Counted from the stretch's first letter, positions 36,404 to 45,308 are shown. The stretch: 64,000 nt of DNA from Paraburkholderia sp. BL10I2N1 (GCF_004361815.1 NZ_SNWA01000002.1:248001-312000), one strand, 5' to 3'. A program made the numbers and translations. Notes: generated by a model not told the origin, from the sequence alone.

Positions 36404-37252
36404 CTAACCGTGCCCGTGCGGCAGATATGGCATCGGATCGATCGGCTTGCCGTCGTGGCGCAACTCGAACAGCACGGAAACGCGCGTGTTGTTCTCGTTA
36501 CCCATTTCGGCAATCTGCTGGCCCTGATGCACCACATCGCCCGTCTTTACGAGCAACTTCCGGTTGTGCGAATAGGCCGTCAAGAAGTCCTTGTTGTGCT
36601 GGACGATGATCAGGCTGCCATATTCGTTGAGCCCTGTGCCGGCATACATGACCTTGCCATCGGCAGCGGCAAGCACCGGGTCGCCGGCATTGCCCGCGAT
36701 CTCGATGCCGCGGGTCTCGCCGGCCTGAAACGGCTGGACGACCGTACCTTGCGCGGGCCATGCGAGTGCGACGCTCTTTGCCGGACGCCTGGTCTGCGCC
36801 GACATCTGGCGCGCGTCCGCAGCGCTCACTGATGACGTTGCACCCGGCGCGGCAGCGGCGACCGTCGTCGTCACTGTCTGAAGCGTAACAATGCGCAGTA
36901 CCTGGCCCTTTTTGATTCGCAACGAAGACTTCATCCCGTTCCACGTCAGCAGGTCTTTCACGCTGCAGCCGTTTTGCTGCGCGACGCTTGCGAGCGTATC
37001 GCCGCGCCTGACGCGGTAGTGAACGGTTTTGGTCACCGTAGTCGTACGGGACACCGCCGCTGCTGCGTCGTCGGGTTGCGCCTGCGCGGCGGTTGCGGTC
37101 GCGGGAGGGTTCGCTTCCGCCGCTGGCACAGCCGACGCTGCGTTATCACCCGTTGCCCCCTGCTGTCCGACGTTCGCGCAACCGCTGATGACGACGGCGA
37201 TACACAGGCTTGCGAGACCTGCCTTCGTTGTGTCGAAACGACTTCTCAACAT
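36404..37252 (-). CDS. NlpD-like LysM/M23 lipoprotein with degenerate peptidase site
   Basis: A 282-residue lipoprotein: lipobox VISGC with Cys25, an Ala/Pro-rich spacer, one LysM domain (about 80-125: YRVRRGDTLASVAQQNGCS) that binds peptidoglycan, and a C-terminal LytM/M23 domain (about 170-278). The M23 zinc ligands are not all present: RGIEIAG replaces the usual HxxxD and VLFELR the second HxH part, while AYSHNRKLL keeps one His. It is thus likely an amidase activator like NlpD/EnvC, working in daughter-cell separation, not a peptidase. Confidence 0.88.
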   Translation of the reverse strand: MLRSRFDTTKAGLASLCIAVVISGCANVGQQGATGDNAASAVPAAEANPPATATAAQAQPDDAAAAVSRTTTVTKTVHYRVRRGDTLASVAQQNGCSVKDLLTWNGMKSSLRIKKGQVLRIVTLQTVTTTVAAAAPGATSSVSAADARQMSAQTRRPAKSVALAWPAQGTVVQPFQAGETRGIEIAGNAGDPVLAAADGKVMYAGTGLNEYGSLIIVQHNKDFLTAYSHNRKLLVKTGDVVHQGQQIAEMGNENNTRVSVLFELRHDGKPIDPMPYLPHGHG

Positions 37253-38154
37253 GTTCGACTCCTGCTTTCTTCACCGATGCGCTCGTTCGTGCGTTGCGGC
37301 GAAGGTTCCCAATCACGCGACATCCATAACCGCGATGACGCACGTGCATCGTTGCGGCCGCAACCAGCAAGGTGCGGGTCGACGATCTGGGCTGACCACC
37401 TTCTCACTTCGCAACAAGAAGTGCTTATACACATTCCTCACACGAATAGCGCCAAATTGACGATTAAATTTCACGAAGCATTGTACGGGGCGCTTCACAA
37501 AATGCGCGCTGCCCGAACACTCTGATACAAATGCTTACCAAACGTAGTTATGTCCTGTCCAGCGCGGGCGGCCTGCAACAAAGTGTCAGAACCGGCCGGC
37601 GCTTGCGATCGCGGCCGTCATCGAGTCGTGCTCGCGCGGCATTGCCGGGAAAGCACCAGACAGTCCCGGCCGCTGCGAAATCACAGACTCAATAACGACA
37701 CGTTCAATGACAAACTTGAGTCAGTCACGTGAAGACGCGTCAGTGCAATTGCGCAAGCGATAGCGCAGTGCACTATACGAACGAGCCGATGCACAGGGAA
37801 CCTGCAGGAGGAAACAAGCGGCACACCAGCACTCAATCAGCTGTAGTACTCGCCTCCGTACTTCACATAACCGACCGGGTGGTGCGTGAAATGAAGCACC
37901 GGCAGCACAGGATTCTGGTTGTCAGCAGTTGATAGACTTCTACCCCGGAAACGTACTCCCCCTGCAATTAGATCGGCTGCCCGACCGCGAGACCCGGGAT
38001 CTCCTGCGACAGACCTTCATCATCACCGAAGCGAACCGCGACAAAGACTTCGGGATCTCAGAGCCACAAGCGCGCGATACTATTTGAACGATTGCATCGA
38101 CCCAGGTTTCAACATCTCGCGCGCTCGCATACGCGAGGCACCACCGGAGACGTC
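37253..38154. other. Long intergenic region with one possible gene remnant
   Basis: About 900 bases, the largest gap in the window. Most of it shows no gene. The 37550-37900 part has short open frames without known motifs. Near the end a reading frame from 37929 to 38087 has protein-like character and is listed separately. Confidence 0.45.
37929..38087 (+). pseudogene. Possible small gene or gene remnant
   Basis: Read from a TTG at 37929, the frame gives 52 codons: LIDFYPGNVLPLQLDRLPD, then RETRDLLRQTFIITEANRD and an end at SEPQARDTI. The composition looks like real protein. There is no ATG, and the frame is closed by a stop about 20 codons further upstream. It may be the tail of a decayed gene or a very small protein. 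The family is not recognised. Confidence 0.3.
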
Positions 38155-38559
38155 ATGGCAGAGACTTTTGAATCGAAAGCGATCAGCATCCAGATTGAGC
38201 GCAGTATGCAGGAGGTGTACGACTTCATGGCACCGCCTGCTTCGTTCGCGCGCTGGGCCTCCGGTCTCGGCAAACCGCTCAGTCACGACGGGCCGGTGTG
38301 GATCTTCGAAGGCGAAACAGGTCCGGCGAAGGTTCGCTTCACCGAACGCAACGCGTATGGCGTGCTCGATCACTACGTCCTGTTACCGGACGGCACCGAG
38401 ATTTACGCTCCGATGCGCGTGATCGCGAATGGCACGGGCAGCGAAGTGCTGTTCACGCTGTTTCGATTGCCGGGAATGGACGACGAGAAATTCGCCGCAG
38501 ACGCAGCCTGGGTCCTGCGTGATCTGCAGGCGCTAAAGAATCTGCTCGAAGCGATGTGA
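38155..38559 (+). CDS. SRPBCC-fold protein
   Basis: A 134-residue protein of the START/Bet v1-like SRPBCC superfamily. It opens with SIQIERSMQEVYDFMAPPAS, the N-terminal strand and helix of the fold, and ends in the long C-terminal helix AADAAWVLRDLQALKNLLEA that closes the hydrophobic pocket. The fold binds lipids or aromatic ligands. Several unrelated enzymatic roles exist. The ATG at 38155 follows CCGGAGA. It is a single gene in this context. The ligand is unknown. Confidence 0.75.
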   Translation: MAETFESKAISIQIERSMQEVYDFMAPPASFARWASGLGKPLSHDGPVWIFEGETGPAKVRFTERNAYGVLDHYVLLPDGTEIYAPMRVIANGTGSEVLFTLFRLPGMDDEKFAADAAWVLRDLQALKNLLEAM

Positions 38560-38609
38560 ACTGGGCAACGCGCTTGAACGCGGGCGACGCGATTGAACGC
38601 GAGCGATGC

Positions 38610-39365
38610 TCACGCGCGGACAATCGCCACGCCCAGTGCTTCGAGCGGCGCAGTCAACGACTCCGGTGTTTCCTTCTCCACGACGATCGCGCTCGCCGCC
38701 GAAATCTCCGCGATCATGAACGCCGACGCCGCATTGAGTTTTTCCGCCGACGCCAGCACGACCGTCTCCGCCGCGCGCGCCGCCAGCGCGCGCTTGACGT
38801 AAGCCTCTTCGAGATCGCCGGTGCTGAACCCTGCAACGGGATGCACACCGGTCACACCCATGAAGTACAGGTCCGCACGAATGTGGCTGAGCGCTTCAAC
38901 CGCCGCCGCGCCGACTGCCACCATCGAATGCCGGAACAGGCGGCCGCCGATCAGGATGACGTCCAACGCCGCGTGATCAGCCAGTTCGACGGCGACACTC
39001 GGGCTGTGAGTGACGATAGTCGCACGCAGATCGCGGGGCAGATGCCTCGCCAGTTGTACGGCCGTCGTGCCGCCGTCGACGATGGCGATCTGGCCTGGCG
39101 CGATCATCTGCGCAGCGGCCCTGCCGATGGCCGCCTTCGCTGCCGACCCGATGCCCTGCCGCCCCGCGAGATCAACCGCCGCTGGCGACGACGGCAGCGC
39201 GCCGCCATGCACCCGCTGCAACCGTCCGTCGGCGGCAAGCTCGCGCAGATCGCGCCGCACCGTGTCCTCCGACACGCCAAATTCCGCACTCAACGATTTG
39301 GCGACGACTTGGCCATCGCGTGTCAGCGCCTCGAGGATCAACTGCTTTCTTTGCGACGTGAGCAC
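38610..39365 (-). CDS. DeoR-family transcriptional regulator
   Basis: A 251-residue sugar-phosphate-responsive regulator. The N-terminal HTH (about 1-55) has SAEFGVSEDTVRRDLRELAA followed by RVHGGALP, the DeoR signature. The C-terminal ISOCOT-type sensor domain has IVDGGTTAVQLARHLP and DLYFMGVTGVHP. A GTG at 39363-39365, after GGAG, gives MLTSQRKQLILEAL, the usual family start; the frame also extends to 39434. It is divergent from the NudK-like gene, and three CACGA repeats lie between them. Confidence 0.9.
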   Translation of the reverse strand: MLTSQRKQLILEALTRDGQVVAKSLSAEFGVSEDTVRRDLRELAADGRLQRVHGGALPSSPAAVDLAGRQGIGSAAKAAIGRAAAQMIAPGQIAIVDGGTTAVQLARHLPRDLRATIVTHSPSVAVELADHAALDVILIGGRLFRHSMVAVGAAAVEALSHIRADLYFMGVTGVHPVAGFSTGDLEEAYVKRALAARAAETVVLASAEKLNAASAFMIAEISAASAIVVEKETPESLTAPLEALGVAIVRA

Positions 39366-39377
39366 TGAAACTCCATG

Positions 39378-39412
39378 CACGAAAATACTTGTTTTCACAC
39401 GATATTGCACGA
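39378..39412. promoter_or_regulatory. Candidate DeoR-type operator: three CACGA repeats in helical phase
   Basis: CACGA occurs at 39378-39382, 39398-39402 and 39408-39412, that is 20 and 10 bases apart, so all three face the same side of the helix. They sit between the divergent DeoR gene and NudK-like gene. DeoR-family regulators often bind short repeated motifs upstream of themselves. This is inference from spacing. Confidence 0.4.
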
Positions 39413-39455
39413 TACCATGTTTTTGCCAAGTCAAAGCGTGCCCTGAAGGGAAACC

Positions 39456-40043
39456 ATGAACGAAACTGCCAACCGCGTGCGTATCGTCAACGTCGAAGTG
39501 CTATCGGACGACTGGTACGTGCTGAAGAAAACCACCTTCGATTTCCAGCGCGCAGACGGCACCTGGCAGCGCCAGAGCCGTGAGACGTACGACCGGGGCA
39601 ACGGCGCAACGCTGCTGCTCTACGATCCAGAGCGGCGCACGGTCGTCTTGACACGGCAGTTTCGCCTGCCGGTTTTCGTCAACGGACATGATGGCATGCT
39701 GATCGAAGCGCCCGGGGGTTTGCTCGAAGCCGCCTCGCCGGAAGCACGGATTCGCGCCGAGGTCGAAGAGGAAACCGGCTACCTCGTGCATGCCGTGCGG
39801 AAAGTCTTTGAGGCCTACATGAGCCCGGGGTCGGTGACGGAGAAACTGTTCTTTTTCGTCGCGCAGTACGATCCGGCTTCGCGGGTAAGCCGGGGCGGCG
39901 GCGTGGCTGCCGAGGGAGAGGACATCGAGGTGCTTGAACTGCCTGTCGAAGAAGCACTTGCCATGGTGCGGCGTGGCGACATCGCCGATGGAAAGACCAT
40001 CATGCTGCTGCAATACGCCGCACTGCATCTGTTCGCAGACTGA
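39456..40043 (+). CDS. Nudix hydrolase, NudK-like (GDP-mannose/nucleoside-diphosphate-sugar pyrophosphatase)
   Basis: A 195-residue Nudix enzyme that splits a nucleoside diphosphate linked to another moiety. The Nudix box core is IRAEVEEETGY with the metal-binding glutamates, and EAYMSPGSVTEKLFFFVAQY after it is characteristic of the NudK subgroup. An early Glu and the Arg of the textbook Nudix box are replaced by Ala here, much as in NudK relatives. The ATG follows GAAGGG. The DeoR regulator is divergent, suggesting control by a sugar phosphate. Confidence 0.88.
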   Translation: MNETANRVRIVNVEVLSDDWYVLKKTTFDFQRADGTWQRQSRETYDRGNGATLLLYDPERRTVVLTRQFRLPVFVNGHDGMLIEAPGGLLEAASPEARIRAEVEEETGYLVHAVRKVFEAYMSPGSVTEKLFFFVAQYDPASRVSRGGGVAAEGEDIEVLELPVEEALAMVRRGDIADGKTIMLLQYAALHLFAD

Positions 40044-40153
40044 TGGCAACCGGGCGTAGCGAGCAAATTAACTTACCTGGTGTCAGATAACACCCGGTGA
40101 TCAAGGCATGCCACACACGCGAGAGAGATCATCCCGCGTGGGGCAGCGTGGTC

Positions 40154-41308
40154 TTAGAACTTGTGGCGCATGGCGAGGCGGACTGCAACCTGGTTACGCG
40201 TCGACGAGACGTCGGCGGCACCCGGGATGAACGCGTTGTCCAGCACCGTGCCGGTCTCGTCGCCCGCAACGTGCTGATATGCAACCTGAGCATAGAAGTC
40301 CGTGCGCTTCGAGATGTTGTAGTCGGCCATCAGACCCAACGTGTGGTACTTCGGCTTCGGTGTGCCCGTCGACGATTCGAATGACGACGTCGTGTACACG
40401 TATTGACCGCCTACGAAGAACGCCGGCGTGAACTGGTACTTCGCGTTCACTTCGAAGTTCTGGTACTTGAGCGCCGACAGCGTGCCGCCGTTCGGCGGCG
40501 TGATCGAGCCGATGTAGGCCGACGTATCCGTCGCTGCCGGGTTCGTGACGGTCGAGTTCGTGTAGACGAAGCCAAGCGTTGTGCTGCCGAACGTGTAGTT
40601 CACGCCGCCGCCGAAAATACGCAGACGTTCGGACAGGAAGTTCGCATCGTTGGTTGCGATTGCGCCGCCCGAGGTCAGGCCCGGGTTGTTCGCCTGCAGG
40701 TACGAGGCCGCGACCAGCAATCCGTCGAGCGTGTACTGTGCGCCCACGCTGTACTGACGGTTGTTCGCGAAGTTCGTGTCGTTGCTGAGGCTATACGTGC
40801 CACCGAACTGGAAGCCGGAGAAGTCCGGGCTCGCGTACTTGACCGTGTTGTTCACGCGGAACGAGTTGTCGGTGTTGTCGTTATCGTACGGATGCGACAA
40901 AAGGTAACCACCCCAGTTACCGTTTGCCGTCGTCTGAGCGAGATAGTCGACGAGCGAATCGTACTGACGGCCGAACGTGATCGTACCGTACTTGTCGTCC
41001 GACAGGCCCACGAATGCCTGACGGCCGAACATGCGGCTGCCCTGGCCCAGTTTGCCGCTATTCAGATCGAAGCCGTTTTCAAGTGTGAAAATCGCTTTCA
41101 GGCCGCCACCGAGATCTTCCGCGCCCTTCAGACCAAAGCGGCTGCCTTGCGCGTAACCACTTTGCATCTGGTATGCACTGTGACCGGCTGCGTTGTTCGT
41201 ATAGTTGAGACCTTCATCGATCACACCGTACAGCGTGACACTGCTTTGTGCGAAGACGGGGACGGCAAATGCGGTCAATGCAGCGAGGGCAAAGATCTGT
41301 TTTTTCAT
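40154..41308 (-). CDS. Gram-negative porin (Burkholderia OmpC-like)
   Basis: A 384-residue outer-membrane trimeric porin. The signal peptide is FALAALTAFAVPVFA, then the mature SSVTLYGVIDEGLNY start typical of this family. Loop 3 has the usual FGRQAFVGLSDDKYGTITFG and the protein ends VRLAMRHKF with a C-terminal Phe needed for BAM insertion. The beta-strand alternation is clear. It lets small hydrophilic solutes in. It is monocistronic with a long 5' region. Confidence 0.95.
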   Translation of the reverse strand: MKKQIFALAALTAFAVPVFAQSSVTLYGVIDEGLNYTNNAAGHSAYQMQSGYAQGSRFGLKGAEDLGGGLKAIFTLENGFDLNSGKLGQGSRMFGRQAFVGLSDDKYGTITFGRQYDSLVDYLAQTTANGNWGGYLLSHPYDNDNTDNSFRVNNTVKYASPDFSGFQFGGTYSLSNDTNFANNRQYSVGAQYTLDGLLVAASYLQANNPGLTSGGAIATNDANFLSERLRIFGGGVNYTFGSTTLGFVYTNSTVTNPAATDTSAYIGSITPPNGGTLSALKYQNFEVNAKYQFTPAFFVGGQYVYTTSSFESSTGTPKPKYHTLGLMADYNISKRTDFYAQVAYQHVAGDETGTVLDNAFIPGAADVSSTRNQVAVRLAMRHKF

Positions 41309-41671
41309 GAATTCTCCGGTACCTGATCATTGGACAACCTGCTTGCCTGACTGGTTTTTTTCTGCGTTACAGCAGCGACGTCTGTTGCAATGTTGCATGT
41401 CGAAAACGCAACGGACGCGATGCTGGCACACAGCTAAAGCACCGTCCATCAGGGGAGAACGCGGGTCTCAAAACTTGTTGTGAAATGCCCACGACGAGCG
41501 CATCAATCTGCGGCATTGACCTGGTCAAAATCGCTTTCGAACGTCGAAGCGGGAAACAGGAGGCATTGGTTGCACTGCGGGATCTTGCTTGACACCCCTA
41601 AGCCGGACGAGCCGGAACCAAACAGGTAGTACGATGCGTAGCCATATAGCCAGCCGATGCCGAAGTGAACC
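41309..41671. other. Intergenic region upstream of the porin and the 504-residue protein gene
   Basis: About 360 bases between divergent genes. It must hold the porin promoter. No terminal inverted repeat of a mobile element was found near 41500-41671. Confidence 0.4.
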
Positions 41672-43186
41672 ATGAAGGCCGATCTGATTGAGCGTTACGC
41701 GGCGAATTTGCACGGCGTGCTGTCGTGCTTTGACCGAATCCTGATCACGGGCACGCTGCCTGGCGCGTGCTACGCAGCGGGCATGACGAGTTTTCTGAAC
41801 GCCAACGGCATTCGCCTATTCGACTACGCCAGGTTCGCCGAACCGCTGCGCGAACGCATCCGTGTGCGCGCGCAAGAGGTCTGCGCTGCCGCCGGCATCG
41901 AGATTGAGCACGTCAACAAGAGCCACATCCGCAAGGAAGATCTGGTGGCACGCGTGCTGCAGGGGCGTGGCGATGCACCCGGGCTGGTGCACGTCATCTC
42001 GGCGATGGAGGCCTGCCCGAGCTACAAGCCGTGGCACGACAAGAGCAGCGGCAAGACCTACCTGCGCCCCGAGACGGGCAAGTGTCTGCACTACTACTTC
42101 TACTTCATCGATGACGAACTCGGGCTGTGCTACCTCAGGGTCCCGACCTGGGCACCGTTCGGCTTGCAGTTCTACTGCAATGGCCACGGCGCCGTGGCCC
42201 GTGCGCTCAAGCGCGAGGGCATCGGGTTCGTGCAGGCCGACAACGCCTTTTTGCGCATTGCCGATATGGACCGTGCACAGGCCATCGCCGACGCGCTGAG
42301 CCCCGATATGCTGCATGAGCGACTGGACCGCTACGCGCAGTGGCTGTGCCCGGTGCTCGACGTGTTCGGCCAGACCTACCACTGGAGCCTGCGGCAGGCC
42401 GAGTATTCCACTGACCTGATGTTCCGCAGCCAACAGACGCTGGTGCCGCTGTACGACGTGCTGTCGCGTCAGGCGGTGCTGGCCGCGCACGCCGGGAAAG
42501 TAGCCGGCTTCCTGGGCAAGAAGGTCACGCCGCAATTGGCGCAGGAGATCGGCTCGCGGCTGTCCACCCGCATCGAGGGACGCTGCATCAAGCACCATAT
42601 GGGCGTTGCCAGCGTCAAGGTTTACGACAAGTTCTCCCATGTGTTGCGGATAGAAACCACCATCAACGACGTGAGCTTCTTCAAACACCACCGCAAGGTG
42701 GAACACAGGAATGGCCAAAGCACCTACGAACTCGCAGCGTTGAGGAAAACCATCTACAGCCTGTTCGACCTGCGCGAGATCATGCTGGGCTGCAACCAGC
42801 GCTACCTCGCGTTTTTGTCGAGTCTGGATGACCCCAGCGCAGGTGAGCGCGACCTTCAACGTTTGAGCCAGTCCCGCGTGGGCAGTAATGAGCGCAGGGT
42901 CAAAGGACTCAACTTCTTCAACGGCGGCGAGCAAGCACTGCTGCGTGCCTTGCAGCGCGGCGAGTTCAACGTGCATGGCCTGCGCCGTGCCGATCTGGCC
43001 AGGCATGTGGACATGAGCGCCCCGGTGCTGTCCCGACAGCTCTCGCGACTGCGCACACTCGGCTTGATCAAGAAGGTGGCCCATACCTACCGCTACTACC
43101 TCACGCGTCTGGGCCGCGCCGCCATCGCTGCTGCCTGTTCTCTCACCCGTTTCAACATCGTTCCAATTCTGGCCGCAGCACACTGA
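41672..43186 (+). CDS. Uncharacterised 504-residue protein with C-terminal winged helix, probable mobile-element protein
   Basis: A large soluble protein that I recognise only as a family of multi-copy bacterial proteins, sometimes labelled MarR-like. The first 430 residues have conserved-looking segments such as LSCFDRILITGTLPGACYA, HVNKSHIRKEDLVARVLQ, KCLHYYFYFIDDELGL and YLRVPTWAPFGLQFYCNGH, rich in His, Asp and aromatic residues. Residues about 440-495 form a winged HTH (LRRADLARHVDMSAPVLSR, then LIKKVAHTYRYYLT). No DDE, HUH, tyrosine- or serine-recombinase motif was found. It sits among transposase remnants and has its own terminator. The function is unknown. Confidence 0.7.
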   Translation: MKADLIERYAANLHGVLSCFDRILITGTLPGACYAAGMTSFLNANGIRLFDYARFAEPLRERIRVRAQEVCAAAGIEIEHVNKSHIRKEDLVARVLQGRGDAPGLVHVISAMEACPSYKPWHDKSSGKTYLRPETGKCLHYYFYFIDDELGLCYLRVPTWAPFGLQFYCNGHGAVARALKREGIGFVQADNAFLRIADMDRAQAIADALSPDMLHERLDRYAQWLCPVLDVFGQTYHWSLRQAEYSTDLMFRSQQTLVPLYDVLSRQAVLAAHAGKVAGFLGKKVTPQLAQEIGSRLSTRIEGRCIKHHMGVASVKVYDKFSHVLRIETTINDVSFFKHHRKVEHRNGQSTYELAALRKTIYSLFDLREIMLGCNQRYLAFLSSLDDPSAGERDLQRLSQSRVGSNERRVKGLNFFNGGEQALLRALQRGEFNVHGLRRADLARHVDMSAPVLSRQLSRLRTLGLIKKVAHTYRYYLTRLGRAAIAAACSLTRFNIVPILAAAH

Positions 43187-43220
43187 AGTCTTCTCACAAA
43201 TCGCGAAGACTTAACTTTTT
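43186..43220 (+). terminator. Rho-independent terminator after the 504-residue protein gene
   Basis: AAGTCTTC (43186-43193) pairs with GAAGACTT (43205-43212), followed by AACTTTTT. It begins at the stop codon, so the gene is transcribed as its own unit. Confidence 0.75.
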
Positions 43221-43340
43221 AGTTACTAAATAGCTGACTCGCGCAAGCGGCCGGCCAAAGCAGTCAAGCCATTCTTTTACTGCGCTTCAATTGGCGCGTT
43301 CTACCCGTAGAACTACAGTCGAAGCTGATGTAAGGGAGAG

Positions 43341-43556
43341 TTGAGGCGGAAAATTGAAGGCGGTGAAGATACGCGCAATTGTGTGTCGCGGACGACCTTT
43401 CCCGGCCTCGCATCCAGGCTGATCGAGGAAGCCGCAAAAGTCTGGCGCCGCTTCAACGGTCCGGAAAAGATCAAGCTGTTGCTTGAGGGCATTGCTTTCA
43501 AGGACGGCGAACCTGTGCAAGACGATCAACCGGTTCAGCAGAGCCTCGCCGCTTGA
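43341..43556 (+). pseudogene. C-terminal remnant of a transposase (IS256/Mutator-like, tentative)
   Basis: The frame ends with ASRLIEEAAKVWRRFNGPEK and then LLLEGIAFKDGEPV. This resembles the last 40-50 residues of IS256-type transposases (a conserved Trp-Arg-Arg-x-x-Gly region followed by a short strand). The upstream catalytic part is missing. The identification rests on this short stretch only. Confidence 0.35.
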
Positions 43557-43725
43557 AATCGGGCTGCATCAAATTGCTCATACGCCGGACTCAAATCCAT
43601 AAACACTCATACACCAAACCTCGGCGCTAGCTCGAAATACGTCGGGCTTTGGCAGCGCCTGGCATGAACGCTGTCTGCTAAACTCAAAATCGTGCTGAGT
43701 GTATCCAAAACCATGGGAGAGCCCA

Positions 43726-43989
43726 ATGCTGCGGACATACCCTGGAGGTTGCCATTGCCAATTGGTGAGGTTTGAAGCTCGGATTGATTTCAGCGATGGT
43801 ACGGTGAAATGCAATTGCAGCTTCTGCAGCAGACTGCGGTTCTGGCACGTCAAAGTTCGTCGGGAAGAGTTTCGTCTTCTTTCCAGTGAAATCGCACTTG
43901 CGGAATATCAGGGCAAAAACCCGGTAGCACATCATCCGTTTTGTAAGCGGTGCGGCGTCCACGTATTTGACCGCGTGGATATGCCAAAC
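43726..43989 (+). pseudogene. GFA-family protein, N-terminal part (split by an IS3 element)
   Basis: From ATG at 43726 (after GGGAGAG) the frame reads LRTYPGGCHCQLVRFEAR, then VKCNCSFCSRLRFW and HHPFCKRCGVHVFDRVDMPN. These are the zinc-binding cysteines of the glutathione-dependent formaldehyde-activating (GFA/DUF636) fold. The IS3 element starts at 43990. The gene resumes in frame at 45309, so the insertion is clean. The intact protein would have about 135 residues, normal for the family. The substrate in this family is often unknown. Confidence 0.85.
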
Positions 43990-44039
43990 TGAACCGCCCC
44001 GGATTTGATGGAGGCTCCAACTCTTGAGAAAATGGAGCC

Positions 44040-44363
44040 ATGAACAAGTCGAACAAATTTTCTGCTGAAGTCCGGGAAAGTGCAGTGCGCATGGTGCAAG
44101 AGCATCGCGGCGAGTATCCGTCCCAGTGGGCGGCGATCGAATCCATCGCCCCCAAGATCGGCTGTACGAGCCAGACATTGCTGGGGTGGGTCAAACGGAA
44201 TGAAGTCGATGGCGACGAGCGTGAGGGCGTGACTACGTCCGAACGCGAACGCCTTAAGGCACTGGAACGCGAGAACAGGGAACTGCGCCGTGCCAACGAG
44301 ATTCTGAAGCTGGCGAGCGCGTTTTTCGCCCAGGCGGAGCTCGACCGCCGCCTGAAATCCTGA
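44040..44363 (+). CDS. IS3-family transposase OrfA
   Basis: A 107-residue protein with an HTH_Tnp_1 domain ([19 protein letters not shown], then [15 protein letters not shown]) and a C-terminal leucine-zipper-like coiled coil ([19 protein letters not shown]). It binds the IS ends. A run TTTTTC at 44322-44327 inside its end is a likely -1 frameshift site that makes the OrfAB fusion: beyond it the OrfB frame reads [17 protein letters not shown]. Confidence 0.93.
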   Translation: MNKSNKFSAEVRESAVRMVQEHRGEYPSQWAAIESIAPKIGCTSQTLLGWVKRNEVDGDEREGVTTSERERLKALERENRELRRANEILKLASAFFAQAELDRRLKS

Positions 44364-44419
44364 AGGCCTTCATCGATCAGCATCGCGACACCTTCGGGGT
44401 CGAGCCGATCTGCAAGGTC

Positions 44420-45271
44420 TTGCGGATTGCCCCGTCTGGCTACCAGCGCCATGCCGCGCAGCTTCGTGATCCGTCGCGGCGCTGTATTCGCGCAATACGC
44501 GATGAACGTCTGCCGCCGGAGATCAAGCGTGTCTGGCAGGCCAACATGCAGGTCTACGGTGCGGATAAAGTCTGGAAGCAGATGAACCGGGAGCGTATCG
44601 CGGTGGCTCGCTGCACGGTTGAACGGTTGATGAAGCAACTGGGTCTGCGCGGTGTGATGCGAGGCAAGCGTGTTCGCACGACCGTTCCTGACGCCATAGC
44701 CCCTCGTCCGCTGGATCGGGTCAATCGCCAGTTCAAGGCGACACGGCCGAACCAGCTCTGGGTTTCGGATTTCACCTACGTTTCGACGTGGCAAGGCTGG
44801 CTGTATGTGGCGTTCGTGGTTGACGTGTTCGCCCGCCGCATCGTCGGCTGGCGCGTCAGCTCATCGATGACCACGGACTTCGTTCTGGATGCACTTGAAC
44901 AGGCGCTTTACGCGCGGCGCCCGGGCGGCGACGGAACGTTGATACACCACTCGGACAGAGGGTCCCAATACGTCAGCATTCGCTACAGCGAACGGCTGGC
45001 TGAAGCGGGCATCGAACCGTCGGTCGGCAGCCGGGGCGACAGCTATGACAACGCCTTGGCTGAAACGATCAACGGCTTGTACAAGGCTGAACTGATTCAT
45101 CGCCGCACCTGGAAAACGCGAGAATCCGTTGAACTGGCAACGCTGGAATGGGTGGCCTGGTTCAATCATCATCGATTGATGGAACCCCTCGGCTATATCC
45201 CGCCCGCTGAAGCTGAGGCAAACTACTATCGGCAACTTGAAACAGCTGCCGCTGAACCGGCATTAACTTAA
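44420..45271 (+). CDS. IS3-family transposase OrfB (DDE integrase core)
   Basis: A catalytic part of 283 residues from the first internal ATG. The frame is open upstream to the frameshift site at 44322, and the active enzyme is probably the OrfAB fusion. HTH_21 region: NMQVYGADKVWKQMNRERI. DDE core: WVSDFTYVSTWQGWLYVAF (Asp), IHHSDRGSQYVSIRYSE (Asp), SYDNALAETINGLYKAELI (Glu), then WFNHHRLMEPLGYIPPAE. Intact. Confidence 0.93.
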   Translation: MRIAPSGYQRHAAQLRDPSRRCIRAIRDERLPPEIKRVWQANMQVYGADKVWKQMNRERIAVARCTVERLMKQLGLRGVMRGKRVRTTVPDAIAPRPLDRVNRQFKATRPNQLWVSDFTYVSTWQGWLYVAFVVDVFARRIVGWRVSSSMTTDFVLDALEQALYARRPGGDGTLIHHSDRGSQYVSIRYSERLAEAGIEPSVGSRGDSYDNALAETINGLYKAELIHRRTWKTRESVELATLEWVAWFNHHRLMEPLGYIPPAEAEANYYRQLETAAAEPALT

Positions 45272-45308
45272 ACCAACCAGCCTCCACGATTCCCGGGGCG
45301 GTTCAAAC

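Larger units (their letters stand above)
43990..45305 (+). mobile_element. IS3-family insertion sequence with 3-bp target duplication
   Basis: A 1316-base element. The terminal inverted repeat is TGAACCGCCCCGGATTTG at the left and TGAACCGCCCCGGGAATC read inward from the right. The flanks show AAC at 43987-43989 and 45306-45308, a 3-base target duplication as is usual for this family. It carries orfA and orfB on the plus strand and splits the GFA-type gene. Confidence 0.95.

Noticed and set aside
41816..43183. A 455-codon minus-strand frame opposite the 504-residue protein
   Set aside because: Shadow frame. The plus strand has the structured sequence, a good start and a terminator.
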